Assembly: GCA_002049455.2 (NCBI GenBank)
Contig: KV918975.1
Coordinates: 62,001 to 126,000, forward strand
Direction: 5' to 3'
From: Porphyra umbilicalis
Lineage: Eukaryota > Rhodophyta > Bangiophyceae > Bangiales > Bangiaceae
Length of the DNA stretch: 64,000 bases
A program made the translations under genes and the position numbers. Under the pieces are notes generated by a model that ran no database searches, was not told where the DNA came from, and was given only the letters and a program-made list of their open reading frames with translations. This document shows, piece after piece, positions 63,257-64,000 of the stretch; the stretch's first letter is position 1; the number at the start of each line of letters is the position of its first letter.

Positions 63257-64000
63257 CCACCGCCGACGTGCTCGTCGGACGGCGGCGGCGGCGGGCACGG
63301 CCACGGGCCCCGCCGCGCCGTCGCACGTGGCGCTGGCGTGGCGGTGCCCCCCCGCTGCTCACCGTTGTCTGCAAAGGACGGGGTGCACGAGTCTGTCACG
63401 AGGTTCATGGCCTCCGAAAGAGGGTCGGGCTTTGAAACGGCTGCTGCTGTCGTACAGTAGACCGTATCGCTGACAACGGCCGTGCCCAATCGAGAGAGAC
63501 TTGCCTGGAAGCGGAGGCTACAATATCCGTGCCCTCCAAGAACAATCCTGCTCTTTTTTCGACGACGATCGTCACGAAAGTGTCCCACATACTGAGACCG
63601 TGCTGGGGACTTGGCCAGCCCAATTGCAAGTAGATCTGAAATGGTCTAAATTGGGCCTCAAGTACAGTATTCGCATGTGTTTTGTCATGTACTGGACCCT
63701 CTTTTCCACAGTGTTCTTCCAAATGGGTAAGGTGCAAGATTCGTATTTCAGATCACCCGTACGATCTGACACTGCTCAAAGTAGCGCCTGGGAGCCATGC
63801 GTGCACCTGGCGCACACCCCAGCGCAGTGCACCTCGTTGCTGGATCCACCACGAGCCCGATTCTGACTGAAATGGCTCGTTCAAGACTTGCACGACCCCT
63901 CGTAAACGCCTCTGTGGAGCGTCTTTCTCGTGCAAAACATGTTTTCACTTGCATACTTTTGCAGTCGAACATTTTTCACCGACTTTTTGGATGCATCAGA
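63257..64000. other. Right edge of the window, no gene supported
   Basis: 63257-63440 is GC-rich. From 63440 on the sequence is balanced, as in the transposon interiors elsewhere. Frames of up to 120 codons lack motifs. A transposon running off the edge is possible but not shown. Confidence 0.4.

Noticed and set aside
62452-63588. 378-codon minus-strand frame near the right end
   Set aside because: Mostly tandem and low-complexity sequence (Pro/Arg/Gly, including the 24-bp array); no domain or supporting start.

Overview
The window is nuclear DNA from a very GC-rich eukaryote, most likely an alga. A bangiophyte red alga of the Porphyra/Pyropia type is my best guess. The reasons are the GC-rich codon use with Ala/Arg/Pro/Gly-rich proteins, a spliced host gene, a vanadium-haloperoxidase relative, and dense PIF/Harbinger, hAT and TA-targeting DNA transposons. 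The assignment is inference; no marker gene settles it.

Only three genes look like host genes: a secreted haloperoxidase-like protein (19401-20894, +), a secreted alpha/beta-hydrolase of the phospholipase/carboxylesterase type (25510-24417, -), and an EgtD-type histidine methyltransferase with one intron (60341-61864, +). Nearly everything else is transposons and minisatellites.

561-17921 is one old 740-bp Harbinger-type MITE (X) swollen to 17.4 kb by nested insertions. These are two TA-targeting MITEs, one of which carries a further 714-bp repeat (R1), and a 14,644-bp PIF/Harbinger element (H1). An unfilled copy of X lies inverted at 30345-31085 and gives the exact empty site of every first-level insertion. 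17925-29381 holds two host genes, G-rich satellite, palindromes and R1 copies. 29382-35592 is a probable Harbinger-type element carrying the empty X and a 4,026-bp hAT element with an intact transposase. 39012-46243 is Harbinger element H3 (transposase plus a SAP-domain protein, with a 1.4-kb-arm inverted repeat between them). 46247-56061 is H2, a relative of H1, directly abutting H3 and ending inside an R1 copy. 56062-64000 holds R1, a TA MITE and the methyltransferase gene.

H1 and H2 share a three-gene plan: a plus-strand DDE transposase, then on the opposite strand a Myb/SANT-like protein and, upstream of it, a long repetitive protein with a basic, Cys-rich N-terminus. The transposase should cut the ends. 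The Myb/SANT protein is, by analogy with known Harbinger elements, the DNA-binding or import partner. The role of the third protein is unknown. Several reading frames are broken exactly at long G tracts, so homopolymer length errors or slippage should be considered before calling them dead.
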